Assembly (NCBI GenBank): GCA_903632075.3
Contig: CAHIKZ030001780.1
Span: 1,218,501-1,282,500 of the forward strand
DNA: 64,000 nucleotides
Source: Acanthosepion pharaonis
Taxonomy: Eukaryota > Mollusca > Cephalopoda > Sepiida > Sepiidae
Reading direction: 5' to 3'
The notes under the pieces were generated by a model. The model made no database searches and was not told the DNA's origin. It saw only the letters and a program-made list of their open reading frames with translations. The position numbers were made by a program, and so were the translations under genes. Numbering within the stretch: position 1 is the first letter of the stretch; each line of letters begins with the position of its first letter. Below are positions 1 to 10,254 of this stretch, in pieces.

Positions 1-330
1 TGTCTGAACGCGACTCTGTTTCGGACTGCCTCTGACTCGACTCTTGACTCGACTTGAGCGACTGACGATATTCAGTCACCCCCCATGAGGGTGTCATGTG
101 GCACAAGGCTTTTTTAACGTGGGATCTCCGAGCCCGTGGGCTCGGCCAAAAATATGCCCATTGAACCCGTATAAACGGGTTCAGGGTCGATTTACCTCCG
201 CGAACGAGACTGCGCCCTTCGGCGTAGCCTCGTTCGGGTTCCTCCTCGCCCGAAGGCAGAGAGTTCAACCGAACAGCCGGTCAGGACTTGAACTACTGAG
301 GCGCAGTATTTATTAAGTATGGAATAGTCC
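1..330. other. GC-rich, hairpin-rich block at the window edge
   Basis: Much higher in G+C than the rest of the window. It holds three consecutive inverted repeats: an 8-bp stem at 128-135/138-145 (ccgagccc...gggctcgg), a 9-bp stem at 162-170/175-183 (tgaacccgt...acgggttca), and a nested stem at about 202-236 (cgaacgag...ctcgttcg enclosing gcgcc...ggcg). Positions 30-60 repeat a gactcgac-like word. A short word (ggcacaaggc) recurs at about 110 and 380. A 72-codon open frame at 98-316 has no recognisable domain. It may be the end of a mobile element whose other half lies outside the window. I do not recognise it. Confidence 0.5.
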
Positions 331-1080
331 ATTATTATTATTATGGGTAAGATCCCATAACACTATTCAACCGGAACATGGCACAAGGCCGCGTTACAAG
401 TGGGAATCCAACGCATGTGTAGTGGTAAAAATCGCTCCTCTTTTGCTGGCACTTCGTTTTGTGGACATCCTGATATTTCATTTTTAAGTACATTTGTTGC
501 CTCGAGTATAATATACTTATTTTTATCCCGACGACGGATGAAAACAAAAAAGCCTGAGAAGCATACGACAATAATTTCAAAAACTTTTCAACAAGTTGCA
601 AAAGATAATGCAACAGCAACAATTTCATTGTTGCTTTTTTTTTATTTATTAAACTTGTGAGTTTCTCTGATGGTCTTTTTTCCATCATTTGATCGCGGTA
701 GAAAAGATAAAAATTGAACAAATAAATTGCACAGGAATTAACAGACATTCTGAAACTGCATCGTTATGTTCACTTGCCTTTTTATGTCATTTCTACTGAG
801 AACGTTGGCAGTTATGACTCTCCACGTGTTCCTTTTCTTTATTCATTGCAAGGAAAACTGTCATGACTTCTTGAGAAAGATGGTTGCCACCTAATCCTAG
901 AGAATCCAGTCTACCCTACTATTTAACCCCATAGTTAGTGGGTGTCACTACTTACACGCCAAAATAATTCCATTTCGGAAACGTCTCATTCCTTGCTATG
1001 CAAAACGTTCTTTTTTTTTTAGATAATCATCAAAACATATGGTAAAAAATGTTCTGACAATTAATGTGATATATCCGCAC
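331..1080. other. AT-rich sequence without recognisable gene
   Basis: Both-strand open frames of up to 135 codons are low-complexity or lack family motifs. A poly-T run lies near 1010-1020. I see no repeat family or RNA gene here. Confidence 0.5.
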
Positions 1081-1183
1081 ACACCCACATGCACAAAGAG
1101 AAGCAAACATACACATATATATATGATACAGCCTCACACATGCACAAAGAGAAACGCACACACATACACACACACACACACAT

Positions 1184-1225
<42 letters not shown>

Positions 1226-1262
1226 CAGCCTCGCACATGCAAATACACACACAGAGGAAACA
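1081..1262. repeat. Compound (CA)n/(TA)n microsatellite
   Basis: Interrupted CA-rich words flank a pure TA run at about 1187-1221. Open frames across it on both strands (cysteine/valine and tyrosine/isoleucine repeats) are artefacts of the simple repeat. Confidence 0.9.
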
Positions 1263-1867
1263 CACAAACATCCATTTTATTGTCCTAATTATGTACAATA
1301 ATGGATCATATGCAATATAGGTGAACAATTGAACTAGAAAAATTGAAAATAAATACATTGTATCTAAATACAAAAGAGACATGTCATAACAGATTATTTT
1401 GCCTTAAATAAATCAACAATGTTTTGTGACAATTTTAACATCAACTTCAGTTTTTTTGTTGTTTTTTACTTGTTAAAAAAATTGAATACGTTTAACACAT
1501 TCAACATTATGGATAAAAATTAGTTAATTTTATATCGTGTTTTTTAAAATTTATAGTAATTACATTCTCCCAATTTGTAGTAAAGTCTGTGTGTATGTGT
1601 GTGTGTTTGCGCACGCGTGTGTGTGTGTGTGTGGCTTTCTTAAATACTTGGAGATCTTTATTCAGGTGACAGAACTCGGGGTGCTGGCTGGACAACAGGT
1701 AAATGGGACACTTTTTAGCTCTGAAAGCTTCCCTACCAGAATCGGATATATGAAAGATCGAATACTAACAACAAATTATTATTAGCCTTTTAATAACTCT
1801 CCTATAATGTTAGTAAATAAAAATTGAAAAAAAAAAAGAAATAAACAAAAAATGTTTTTATTTCCAA
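1263..1867. other. AT-rich sequence with a GT tract
   Basis: No gene seen. A GT-rich tract interrupted by cgcacgcg spans about 1586-1632, and an A-rich run lies at about 1825-1850. Confidence 0.5.
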
Positions 1868-2004
1868 GCTAATTTCACTCAGGTCAAAATCTAATTTGAT
1901 GCCGGTCAAAATCTAATTTCACTCAGGTCAAAATCTAAATTCACTCAGGTCGAAATCTAAATTCACTCAGATAAAAATCAAATTTTCACTCAGGTAAGAA
2001 TCGA
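1868..2004. repeat. Minisatellite, about 23-bp unit
   Basis: About six degenerate copies of a unit close to tcactcaggtcaaaatctaa occur in tandem, with substitutions and small length changes between copies (caggtc, ccggtc, cagata, caggta). Confidence 0.85.
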
Positions 2005-3511
2005 GAAAACAAAAATGCATTAAAAGGATGATTTATTTCATAGGAAAATCATCTATAATTTAAAACACTGTTCGAATTGTATATCAGACGTAAATTTAAT
2101 CAAATTACAAGAGAAAACCAGTCATTTGAGTAGATTTAATGTTCTCTTGGTGAAACCAATTTGGAATCAGTTTTGTGCAAGTAATATAAAAATAAAATGT
2201 ATGCCATGAAATTTTATGACGTCTTCCAAAAGATGTCATTTTATTTAAAAAAAAAAAAAAAAAAAAGCAAACTAAAAGAAGCTTTGGATGAACCGATAGG
2301 AAGTGACTTTTGTGACGAATATAGAATTTTATCAAGCAGATGAATCCCGTTCTTTGAACACTGAATTCTTGCGATCAAAACTAACTTAAAAGTACAAACC
2401 GTGTCGCAATTCCATGTTTCCCTGAAGTAGTAAAAATACTTAAGGACTGCTTAGTAACAACATTGCTTCTTTATGCAACAGGTCCCGATTCAATTTTAAG
2501 ACCAAAATGTCCTAAAACTTGTTAATAACAGCACTATTCAAATGATATGAACAGACTTCAATTCGAAACGATGTTGGCATGACGTAGCTTATCTGGTAAA
2601 AACGTTGGTATGACGTAGGTTATTTAGTAACGACATTGGTATTCCTCTTTTTTTTTCGACTGGAAAGGGACATCCCTGGTCTTATCTATATTAATCAAAT
2701 GAATGGTATGTGTTAAAATTCACAATACCTCATTCTTTCCAAACGTCAAGTGAGTATGAATAGATAAAAAAAAAATCGATCTCTATCTTTATTTTGAATT
2801 GTTATGCAATCTTTTAAATCGTGGTTCAATCTTGGTTCTGTTTTTATTTGACCAAATATTATTTTTCAATGAAAGACATACTTAAAACCGATCCATTTTT
2901 TGTTTTTGTTTTTGTTTTTTTCTAATCTCTAAACTCAGGTGTTTGCTCACCTGAATGGAAGAAGCCGCTTGGAAGAAGGAAGGATAAAGCGTACGATTTT
3001 TACTTTCATTGAATCTTATTGATCGCATAAAAGCGTCAGGATGCATCAATGCCTTTTCTTGCAGAAGTTCTAGCTGATCACGATAGATTTTCTTATAACA
3101 AGATGAAATTTTAAAAGTATATTACAATTGATTTGCATTCATACAAGTAACAGTCATGAAAATGTATTTAATTTATTTAATTCTTTTTATTGCTTTTAGT
3201 AAAAAAATTTTTTAAAAGTCTGTTTAATTTCCGTTCAATGTGTACTGTACGCAGTTTTCATTTTCTACAAGAATAGGTCTGGGATTGCAGCAACCGCTAC
3301 TAATTCTGTCAACACAAAGTGGTTGCAGCAGGTGTAGCGTATACTCCGATTTGAGCAAGCTAGTGTTGTAGACTCACGGAATCTTTAAAGGTTAATGACT
3401 AACTTTATCGTTTGTTTTTTTTTACCTGTTTGAGGTAAAAAAAAAACAAAAAAAAACTTAAAATAAGTAAAAGCATTTTATCTCTTCTTTTGCATCGAAT
3501 TTTACAATGAG

Positions 3512-3513
<2 letters not shown>
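2005..3513. other. Unique AT-rich sequence
   Basis: No gene or known repeat recognised. It contains poly-A at about 2249-2267, a short direct repeat around 2571-2640 (ttggcatgacgtag / ttggtatgacgtag / acattggtat) and several T- or A-rich runs. The longest open frames end in homopolymers. Confidence 0.4.

Positions 3514-3585
<72 letters not shown>
3514..3585. repeat. (TA)n array
   Basis: About 36 uninterrupted TA dinucleotides. Confidence 0.97.
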
Positions 3586-3587
<2 letters not shown>

Positions 3588-4634
3588 CTTGAAACTCAAA
3601 CAAATAACAGGAAATATAGATTATTAAAGTGATATATGCCATAAGAGAAACAGTAGTAAATTTTTTACAAATTTTTGTGAATGGTTGGTAAAACATTTTC
3701 ATTCTTAAATGAAAACTGAAACATTTCAAATAATTTTTTAAAAAAAGAGTCAGACATTTTTTATGGGATATGCCACGGCAATGTAAATTGAAAACATCTA
3801 CGTACCCCAGCAATATATAATCTTTAAATTACATTTATTTCGGGGGATAAGGCTCTTTAATTGGAAACTTTTTATGAGGCGCCGCGTTGGTGAAGCTCGT
3901 TAAGAAAGAGAAGAGCTTTCTTTATTAATTTTATTTTTAGTCCATCGCTTTCTTGTGCTTGCAAAATGTTAATTACCCTAGTGCAGTTTTATAACCACAA
4001 ACAGAACAGCATTTATTTTTTGTTGCATACGGTGTTACAGAGAGGGTAGATAATTTCGGTATCTTCTACGTCCCAAACCAAACCCCGAAAACTCCAAGAC
4101 AAGGAGGAGAAAAAATTCAAAATAACCGTTTTTTCAGTTAAAGACAATTCATTTGTAAATTAACGCAATTATAGTGGAGGTTAAGAGACCAAAGGTTACG
4201 TCCCGGATAACCCCTAACGCTAAAGCACGTTTAAATCTCACAAAAATGAATTTAAAAAAAATCTTGACAGGTTAAGAAGAAATTAATTTATAATCTGCGA
4301 AATAATAAATTCTCTATAAATAAATAAATGCCGTGATGACGCATGCGTCAACTTTAAACGGTATCTCTCTCCTTGGTGGAACACTGCTTGTATCTCTTTT
4401 GTTGCTAGCGGGCTACGAAAACATTAGCAACTTCTGCAACTACTATCTCTGCTAGTACCATAACTTCCACTGCCATGAGTACAATTAGAAACTATATCTA
4501 AGTAGTAGTACTACCCTATGGTCGATAGTAACTGTATCTGCTATCATATTACAAATCAATCAGAGTTACAACCGAAAAAAGGGATTACTACGATTTTCTA
4601 TCTCAGTCTTAAATTCTAGTTGTTTTTTTTTTTA
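3586..4634. other. Unique AT-rich sequence
   Basis: No gene or repeat family recognised. A short GC-richer patch (ggcgccgcg) lies at about 3880. Confidence 0.4.
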
Positions 4635-4790
4635 ATCATTTCACCCCAAGCAAGGCAATAAAGCCACTAAGACAGAAGAGGTTATTCAGTGTTGGATAAT
4701 ATGAGAAAAAAACACTATTCAGGAGAGAGGGAACATAGGAAAACAGGCGATAACGATTGACATTACATTTCGATTTTTGAAGATCAATGT
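4635..4790 (-). mobile_element. LINE-A1 3' tail fragment
   Basis: The antisense of the LINE-A1 3' UTR: the words caccccaagcaaggcaataaag and gccactaagaca, then gattgacattacatttcgatttttgaagatca, recur in the same order at 29,010, 29,493 and 40,005. No coding part remains. Confidence 0.75.
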
Positions 4791-4864
4791 TCACCATTAC
4801 AAATAGGATTATAGGAAATTATAAAACTTTTTTTTGTCATCATCATCATCTATGCGTCGTATCC

Positions 4865-5600
4865 GTTCATAACATGTGCGATCATGGCTCTCCACAAATT
4901 AAACGACGTTTGACTCCTTCCCTGCTCTGTCATCCATTCATAAAAGAGGCTTGCGGCCATATCTCGTTAACACACCAGTTCTCGTCCGATCACTGAGGTT
5001 AAGTAACATTGAGCCTAGTCAATACCTAGATGTGTGACCGCTTGGGAATACCAGGTGTTGTAAGCTTGGATGTGCGGGTAGTGTAAGGGATAACGACTCG
5101 GAATTGGAAATCGGAGAGCCATGTTCGAATTCCAGTCGGGTCTGTTATATTCACTTACGTGCAATAACCCCTGGGAAAAGGTATGAACTCCCCTCTTCTA
5201 CCCCCAACAATGGGTTTAATAGTACGACGTGTACCAGAAAATCATTACGTACTCAAAAGAATTCTTACAATCCAAAAATATAATCCGTAAAAAAAAAAAA
5301 ATAATCAATCAACCATTCACACAAACACATTAAGTATGTTACATGCTGATATCTGATAGCCCTCTTTACATGAGCATTGATCTTGCTAAGCTGTCCTTTC
5401 TCATCTTTCTAGTTTTGATTTTCGTTAAAACTTCCTCGTTGCTCATATGTTCAGTTCATGGTATTCTCATAATGTGTCTATAAAAGCGTAACTTAGTCGC
5501 TTGGCGCCTCTTAGTTTCAAAGAGATTTTCCAGCATTCACTGCCAAATAGGATAGACGTGACAGTTTAGCACACTCTTCTTCATTACTAATTGGGAAAAA
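4865..5600 (-). mobile_element. LINE-B 3' fragment split by a SINE
   Basis: 4865-4952 (gatcatggctctccacaa ... ctgtcatccattcataaa) and 5330-5600 (gtttcaaagagattttccag, gttcatatgttcagttcatg) match, in order and orientation, the antisense LINE-B copy at 27,545-28,270. The SINE-5S copy at 4953-5260 sits between them, so the SINE probably inserted into an existing LINE-B copy. The coding frame is not intact. Confidence 0.65.
4953..5260 (+). mobile_element. SINE-5S: 5S rRNA head fused to a tRNA-like module
   Basis: 4953-5071 reads like 5S rRNA: gcggccatatctcgtt, ccgatcactgaggttaagta, tagatgtgtgaccgcttggg, aataccaggtgttgtaagc. It is followed at about 5072-5150 by a tRNA-like module with an A-box-like stretch (gggtagtgtaagggataacg) and a B-box-like gttcgaattcc. 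A tail follows with ccctgggaaaaggtatgaac. Both pol III promoter types (5S internal control region, tRNA A/B boxes) are therefore present in one unit. Similar 5S+tRNA chimeric heads are known in the vertebrate AmnSINE1. I infer RNA polymerase III transcription and LINE-assisted retrotransposition. Confidence 0.85.
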
Positions 5601-5759
5601 ATTATGAGAAAGTGAAAAATGTTGTCTTGTAACGCATTTCGTCCTTTAGGACAACATCCGATCAAATTTGTTATGTTGGTGCCACTACACATGCGCACGA
5701 ACGATGCTGGAAAATTTTAATTTTATCTTTTTTTTTTTTTTTTTAATCTGACTGATTTC

Positions 5760-6300
5760 ATTTAGATTCTTTTTCTTTTAATCACTTTTGTTAGTAGGTT
5801 TGATTAAAGTAGCATTTTTATGTCAAAATGTGGCCAGTCTCTTTGCGGTGTGCTAACAACGCATTTGGTGTATTATTTTGTAAAATGCCCCTTTTAGGTT
5901 CATATAATCTTTTTTTAGATTCAGTGAGGTTTCTCCCATGTATTTTTGTGGCAATTATTACAGGCGATCGAGTAAATTCCCCCTTCAAGTTTTAGTTTAT
6001 TGTTTTGTTTAGTATTGACTACGTCTTTTATTGTTTTGTATTTACTAGTAACTCATTTTATGTTGAGTATAGATAGATTCTCTCCAATTGTAGATGTGAC
6101 AGAGTTAGTTGGTAGGACTAATGAAATGCTATAATTTTTTAGTATTTTGCTTAGTTTCTGAAAAACATTTTTCGCTATTCGGATGAGCCTTCAGATCTGT
6201 GTCAAGCTTTCCATCTTCTGGGTGCAACAAATGTTTTTGTCAGCACCATCTTTATCTCGTATCTAAAAAATTAATTTCTTCTTTGCTGATCACTTCCTTT
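5760..6300 (-). pseudogene. Penelope-like element relic, RT end plus GIY-YIG endonuclease
   Basis: Read on the minus strand, the region around 6090-6140 encodes a peptide like LP(T)NSVTSTIG that also occurs in the PLE relic at 52.7 kb. About 100 bp further on comes the endonuclease: YMGETSLNLKKRLYE, then NALLAHRKETGH. This is the YIG...R...H arrangement of PLE GIY-YIG endonucleases. Stops and at least one frameshift break the frame (for example before YMGET). PLEs encode a reverse transcriptase followed by this endonuclease. Here only the C-terminal part remains. Confidence 0.75.
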
Positions 6301-6592
6301 ATGACAATGGCGCTGATGACTAAATTCGCCACCAACATACAGGTTTAGCACGAGAAGCTTCCAGTTTCACCAAAACCTGCTCCAGTCATCCATTTCCTAT
6401 TGCCGAGTTGGTTGGAGATGAAACAAAATCAGAGTAGAAAAAATGACAATGGCGTGAATTTATTTAAGGAGGACCTTATTTGCGCGGAAGTAACCCGCGC
6501 ACTTGATTTCATGGCCTTCCTCTGCGGCACATATGGAATGAGACATGCAGAATCGAGTTATGAAACTGCAACGGACTCTGAGTCAGAAGCGC
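6301..6592. other. Unassigned sequence with a 73-codon open frame
   Basis: The frame at 6400-6621 runs into the adjacent LINE-A2 relic and matches no family I recognise, so I do not call it a gene. Confidence 0.3.
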
Positions 6593-6960
6593 TTTTGAAC
6601 TTTACCGAAACTGGAAAGTGAAGAATGGGGAAGCTCCTGTCCATATATGGCAACAGTACTCTAATTTTGGCCTGATCTGACTCTTGTAAAGGTAGAAGAT
6701 AGCAGGAAGAATCAGGTACTTCCTGGAGCGGTAATGGGAACTGGCCATTTTCCAGCATCTTTAGCGATGAATCATGTGTTCGAGTTCTACTAGAGGTCAC
6801 AGTTGAGCTTAAGTACTAATATGTGCTCAAGGCATGGGACCGGCCTCCCTCAGAGAACACCTGGACATCGCGATAAGCGAAAGTACCGTGTGCGCTCGGT
6901 GATAATGGAACGTCACTAGGTTGGTTTTCACATCATATTTTTCGCCAGTTTTTCTGCCAT
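6593..6960 (-). mobile_element. LINE-A2 fragment, C-terminal RT region
   Basis: The minus-strand peptide (ENGQFPLPLQEVPDSSCYLL then LQESDQAKI) is the diverged counterpart of GKMVCFLY...YLTPHAILYLYKSRTRP at 39.2 kb. The nucleotide order (gaactttaccgaaactggaaag, gcctgatctgactcttgtaa, ccattttccagcatcttt) matches 39,110-39,430. No intact frame. Confidence 0.75.
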
Positions 6961-7194
6961 TAAGCTATATTAGATTTAGGTCAGATGAGAGATCATCTGA
7001 CAGGATTAGTTTCAACATAAGTACAGAGTACCTAGTGACGAACAAACTCAGAATTATACACAAGGGCAGTTTACGAATCATTGCATTATGATGAGGATCC
7101 CAAGCAAACTTTTCTTTTGTTATGATAATTCTGAAAATGTTATAATTGCTGTTTCTATGAAATATTAGACATTAGTTGGCCAATATTGGCTTAT

Positions 7195-7745
7195 CATAAC
7201 TGTGGTTATGGTAGATAGTGGGTTCTGGGTGTGACAAGAAACTACATCCGGCAGCAAGGCTTCTGATCGGCAGAATGGAGTTTTTGAGGAGCGTGAAACT
7301 AATTTTTAGATGCTGCTGTTCACAGGTCCACCCTGACCCGGAGTGGTAGCACCAGTTAGGGTCCTGACTATGGGAAAATAGTGAACCTCCCCCCCCCCAA
7401 AAAAAAATCAACAATACATTTTATAATAAAATGACTAACAATACATATTTATAGCAAAATGAAAATCCATGCAACACTAACAAAATTTAAAAATACATTT
7501 TTATAGTAAAATTACGAAAAATACATTTTATGATCTCCGAACTATATATCTGATAAACATACCTTTACTCTGAAAGCATAAAATTACGTACAAAATATTT
7601 AGATTTCGGCATTAAATTACCTATAGAGGTTGATATGTGTCCAAACAAAAACATCCAAACTAAACCAAAATATATAGATTTCGGCATTAATTAACCCATA
7701 GAGGTGTTGATATGCCGCTAAACAAAATGAGTCAACCAACTAGAT
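7195..7745. repeat. Unclassified interspersed repeat, copy 1
   Basis: Shares its whole layout with 51,165-51,650: a block with aaactacatccggcagcaagg and ggtagcaccagttagggtcc, then a run of about 27-bp units (caatacatttttatagtaaaatta), then ttagatttcggcattaa and cccatagaggt. The last block (tagatttcggcattaa...atagaggt) is itself duplicated at about 7600 and 7680. No coding capacity or terminal repeats seen. Confidence 0.75.
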
Positions 7746-7814
7746 ATGGGTGAGTGGTTTACGCAGGTGCTCACTAATTATGTTATATATTTTCTACCGT
7801 AGGTTAAGTGAGAG

Positions 7815-8130
7815 AAAATTTCCTCAATACTAAAGATTTTTATGCGCGCGGGCGATAATCCTGTGTCTTTTGTTCTCCCATTCTCCATGCTCGTTAAGTA
7901 GGTTTAGCTCTGTTTCCTCGTGTCTTTGATGTTTCTTGCGAGTGTCAGTTTTTCCAGGTCTTCTTTTCTCATTATATTTTAAATATTTAAATTTTCTCTT
8001 TCTGACTTTATATATAATTGTTCTTTTTGTTACAATTTTCCTTAAAACTTCCTCGTTTCTTCTCAGTATTGTAGATATTTCCAAAAATCTTGTCTGGATG
8101 CTTCCAATTCTACCTCTGATTTCTAGTTCC
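7815..8130 (-). mobile_element. LINE-B fragment (C-terminal)
   Basis: The minus-strand frame contains NEEVLRKIVTKRTIIYKVRKR, the counterpart of SNEEVL.K...ER(T)LI..IRKRQLKFLGHI in other LINE-B copies. The remainder is frameshifted and includes a run like RRPGKTDTRKKHQRHEETEL. Confidence 0.65.
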
Positions 8131-8289
8131 TCCAACATATTTTCTAGGCTCTTCCCAGTACTCTGATAACAATTGGCTCGACTGTTATTGCAAGTATTAC
8201 TAATATTTTCGTTATGCAATAAATTCAACCTTGTTGCTTCTAACATTTTACTATTATTCTTATTCAGACCACAGTTTTAAGTGTTTATT

Positions 8290-8428
8290 ACTCCTCGATA
8301 CTCTCTCCCACTCATTCTCACTCACTCACTTTCTCTTTCACTCACTCCCACTCTCATTGTCTCTTTCACCCTCTCTTTTTCACTGTCACTCTCCCACTCT
8401 CTTTCACTCTCACTTTCTCAGTCACTTC

Positions 8429-8462
<34 letters not shown>
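8290..8462. repeat. CT-rich degenerate tract ending in pure (CT)n
   Basis: An irregular ctctcactcact-type tract passes into an uninterrupted CT run at about 8432-8462. Serine/leucine open frames across it are artefacts. Confidence 0.9.
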
Positions 8463-8467
<5 letters not shown>

Positions 8468-8764
8468 GACTGATAGTCTATCGATTTCCTCACTGTCTGG
8501 AAACTATGTTATTAGTACTTCTGAAAACGTCGTTAATGATCAGTTTCGTGGCTATTAGTGTTGATGTAACACCTGAAATAAAAGACATACCATCAACTGC
8601 CACAATATTCAGTCTTTTTCAGATTGTGTCCTCTTGGGAGGCGGCGGGGCTCAGCCATAACAAAAATAAAAGAGATATTTTATTTGAACCATTGTCGTCG
8701 TCATCGTCGTAGTAGTAGACAAAATGAAAATCTGCACACACGTCAACAAAAAAAATAATAATTA
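8463..8764. other. Unassigned sequence
   Basis: Contains a short (gtc)/(gta) trinucleotide run at about 8691-8716. A 68-codon frame here has no recognisable domain. Confidence 0.35.
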
Positions 8765-9010
8765 TTCAAATGTGGTCTGTTGTCTTCATCTTTGTTGTTG
8801 TTATTACAACATTTTGGTCGTCGGACCCTCCGACCTTCATCAAGCTCTTATTGATTCAGGGAATTTCCAACTGAACTTTTTATTCTCATTCCACTGGCAA
8901 TGACTAGGGATATCTCATTAGGTTCTTATTTAGTACTGGTCAGTCCAGGGATTGAAACCACAATTACCTAACGTGCCTAAATTCACGAACCAACGCTTTC
9001 ATCTAAAGGA
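8765..9010 (-). mobile_element. SINE-H, reverse orientation
   Basis: The minus strand reads a tRNA-like head (gatgaaagcgttggttcgtg, B-box-like ggtttcaatccctgg at about 8940-8960), a body and a tail ending in a TTGATGA...CAAAATGTTGT version of the SINE-H tail near 8810-8850. Confidence 0.7.
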
Positions 9011-9014
9011 AACG

Positions 9015-9180
9015 AGAATAATCTAATCCCGTAGATTAAATAACGCATTCAGTTCGAAATTCCCTCAAGGTTAGCTGGATCGATTTACACCTGATGAAAG
9101 AAAGCCGGAGAACACAATGGCCGAAACATTGTGATGATAAAAATGAGGATATTATTAAATGTAAATATAGATAACTCCTC
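9015..9180 (+). mobile_element. SINE-H tail, forward orientation
   Basis: taaataacgcattcagttcg and aaattccctc, then CTGATGA at 9091-9097, a GC-rich spacer able to pair (gccgg...ggc) and GAAAC at 9123-9127, then attgtgatgataaaaatgagg. It lies immediately beside the reversed copy, which gives an inverted pair. Confidence 0.75.
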
Positions 9181-9412
9181 ATTATCGAAATTCAGACAGA
9201 AAAAAAAACACAAATCAAATAACAACAGAAAACGCACGCACTTTATTTAGCGAGCTTTTCACCATTGTCATTAAATATGAAAGAAGATATCATTTTGAAA
9301 AGCCGTTGAAGGAAAAAGTCATAAACAAAGCAAAGAAAATTACATTTTTAAATTAATAATCGCTTACAATCACATTGAACTTTTTGTCCAGCATAATCTC
9401 TTCTATGTTTTA

Positions 9413-9690
9413 GGCATACGGCCACATCACTTTGAACCACCGGTTCTCGTACGATCACTGTTAAGTTAAGTAACGTCGGTCCTGGTCAGTACCTAATTGG
9501 GTGACCGCTTGCGTGCTGTTCGTTTGGTATGATGGCTTGGAATCGTTAAACGGAGAGTGGAGTTTCAATTCCAGTCGAGTTTTCGCTATATTCATTTACG
9601 TACTTGGGAAAAGGTATGAATCCGCCTTTTCTCTCCCAGCTTTGAGTTAATTAGTGAAACTTATATCGCTAAATCATCATTATAGCCCCA
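9413..9690 (+). mobile_element. SINE-5S copy
   Basis: gcatacggccacatcacttt, ggttctcgtacgatcactg, taattgggtgaccgcttgcg, then a tRNA-like module (gatggcttggaatcg, B-box-like tttcaattccagtcg) and tail (cttgggaaaaggtatgaat). The 5S part is close to functional 5S rRNA at its 5' end but is degraded after gaccgcttgc, so I do not call a 5S gene. Confidence 0.8.
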
Positions 9691-9855
9691 ACAAGCAAAG
9701 AAATTCTTAGTATTTCAAAATATTTTGGGCAAAAAGTTGATAAACTGTAGAAAAAGAATCAATATTTTTCATTTTATTTTCATCTTTTAATCTTCCTTGA
9801 TTTTTTTTTTTTTAGAATTACGTATTTTAATCTTTGATATTGAATAACATAAACT

Positions 9856-9856
<1 letters not shown>

Positions 9857-9934
<78 letters not shown>
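9857..9934. repeat. (GT)n(GA)n compound microsatellite
   Basis: About 15 GT units pass directly into about 24 GA units. Confidence 0.97.
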
Positions 9935-9938
<4 letters not shown>

Positions 9939-10144
9939 CAAATTGACGACCGAAAAATAAGTGGTTCCGTTAAGAGGGCTAGCAAGATAGATACATTATA
10001 GTCATTTACTTTAGCGGGAAAAAAAACTTATCAAATTAAAACCAGACGACACAACTCCAACTGTTCAGTTTTTCTTTTGTGACCTGTTTTTGTAAATTCG
10101 AATAGAAATCAATCATCCATTTATACGAGGATTCGAGGGACTTT

Positions 10145-10203
10145 TGCTGCTGCTGCTGCTGCTGATGATGATGATGATGATAATGATGATGATGGTGATG
10201 GTG
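10145..10203. repeat. (TGC)n(TGA)n trinucleotide array
   Basis: Five to six gct/tgc units followed by about a dozen gat units with isolated taa and ggt variants. Confidence 0.95.
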
Positions 10204-10254
10204 CTTGAGAATCCAGACAGACTAGAACAAATAGAACAAAGCAGGGTGTAACAC

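Noticed and set aside
1030..1382. Overlapping open frames on both strands with Cys/Val/Tyr/Ile runs
   Set aside because: They are translations of CA/TA microsatellite. The same applies to frames at 14,123-14,494, 19,143-19,464, 40,734-40,995, 46,936-47,203 and 60,012-60,311.
5072..5150. A functional tRNA gene
   Set aside because: A- and B-box words are present, but no acceptor or anticodon stem closes, and the same module recurs as part of a SINE.
9413..9500. A functional 5S rRNA gene
   Set aside because: The internal control region is only partly conserved, and the unit continues into a tRNA-like module and SINE tail like the other copies.
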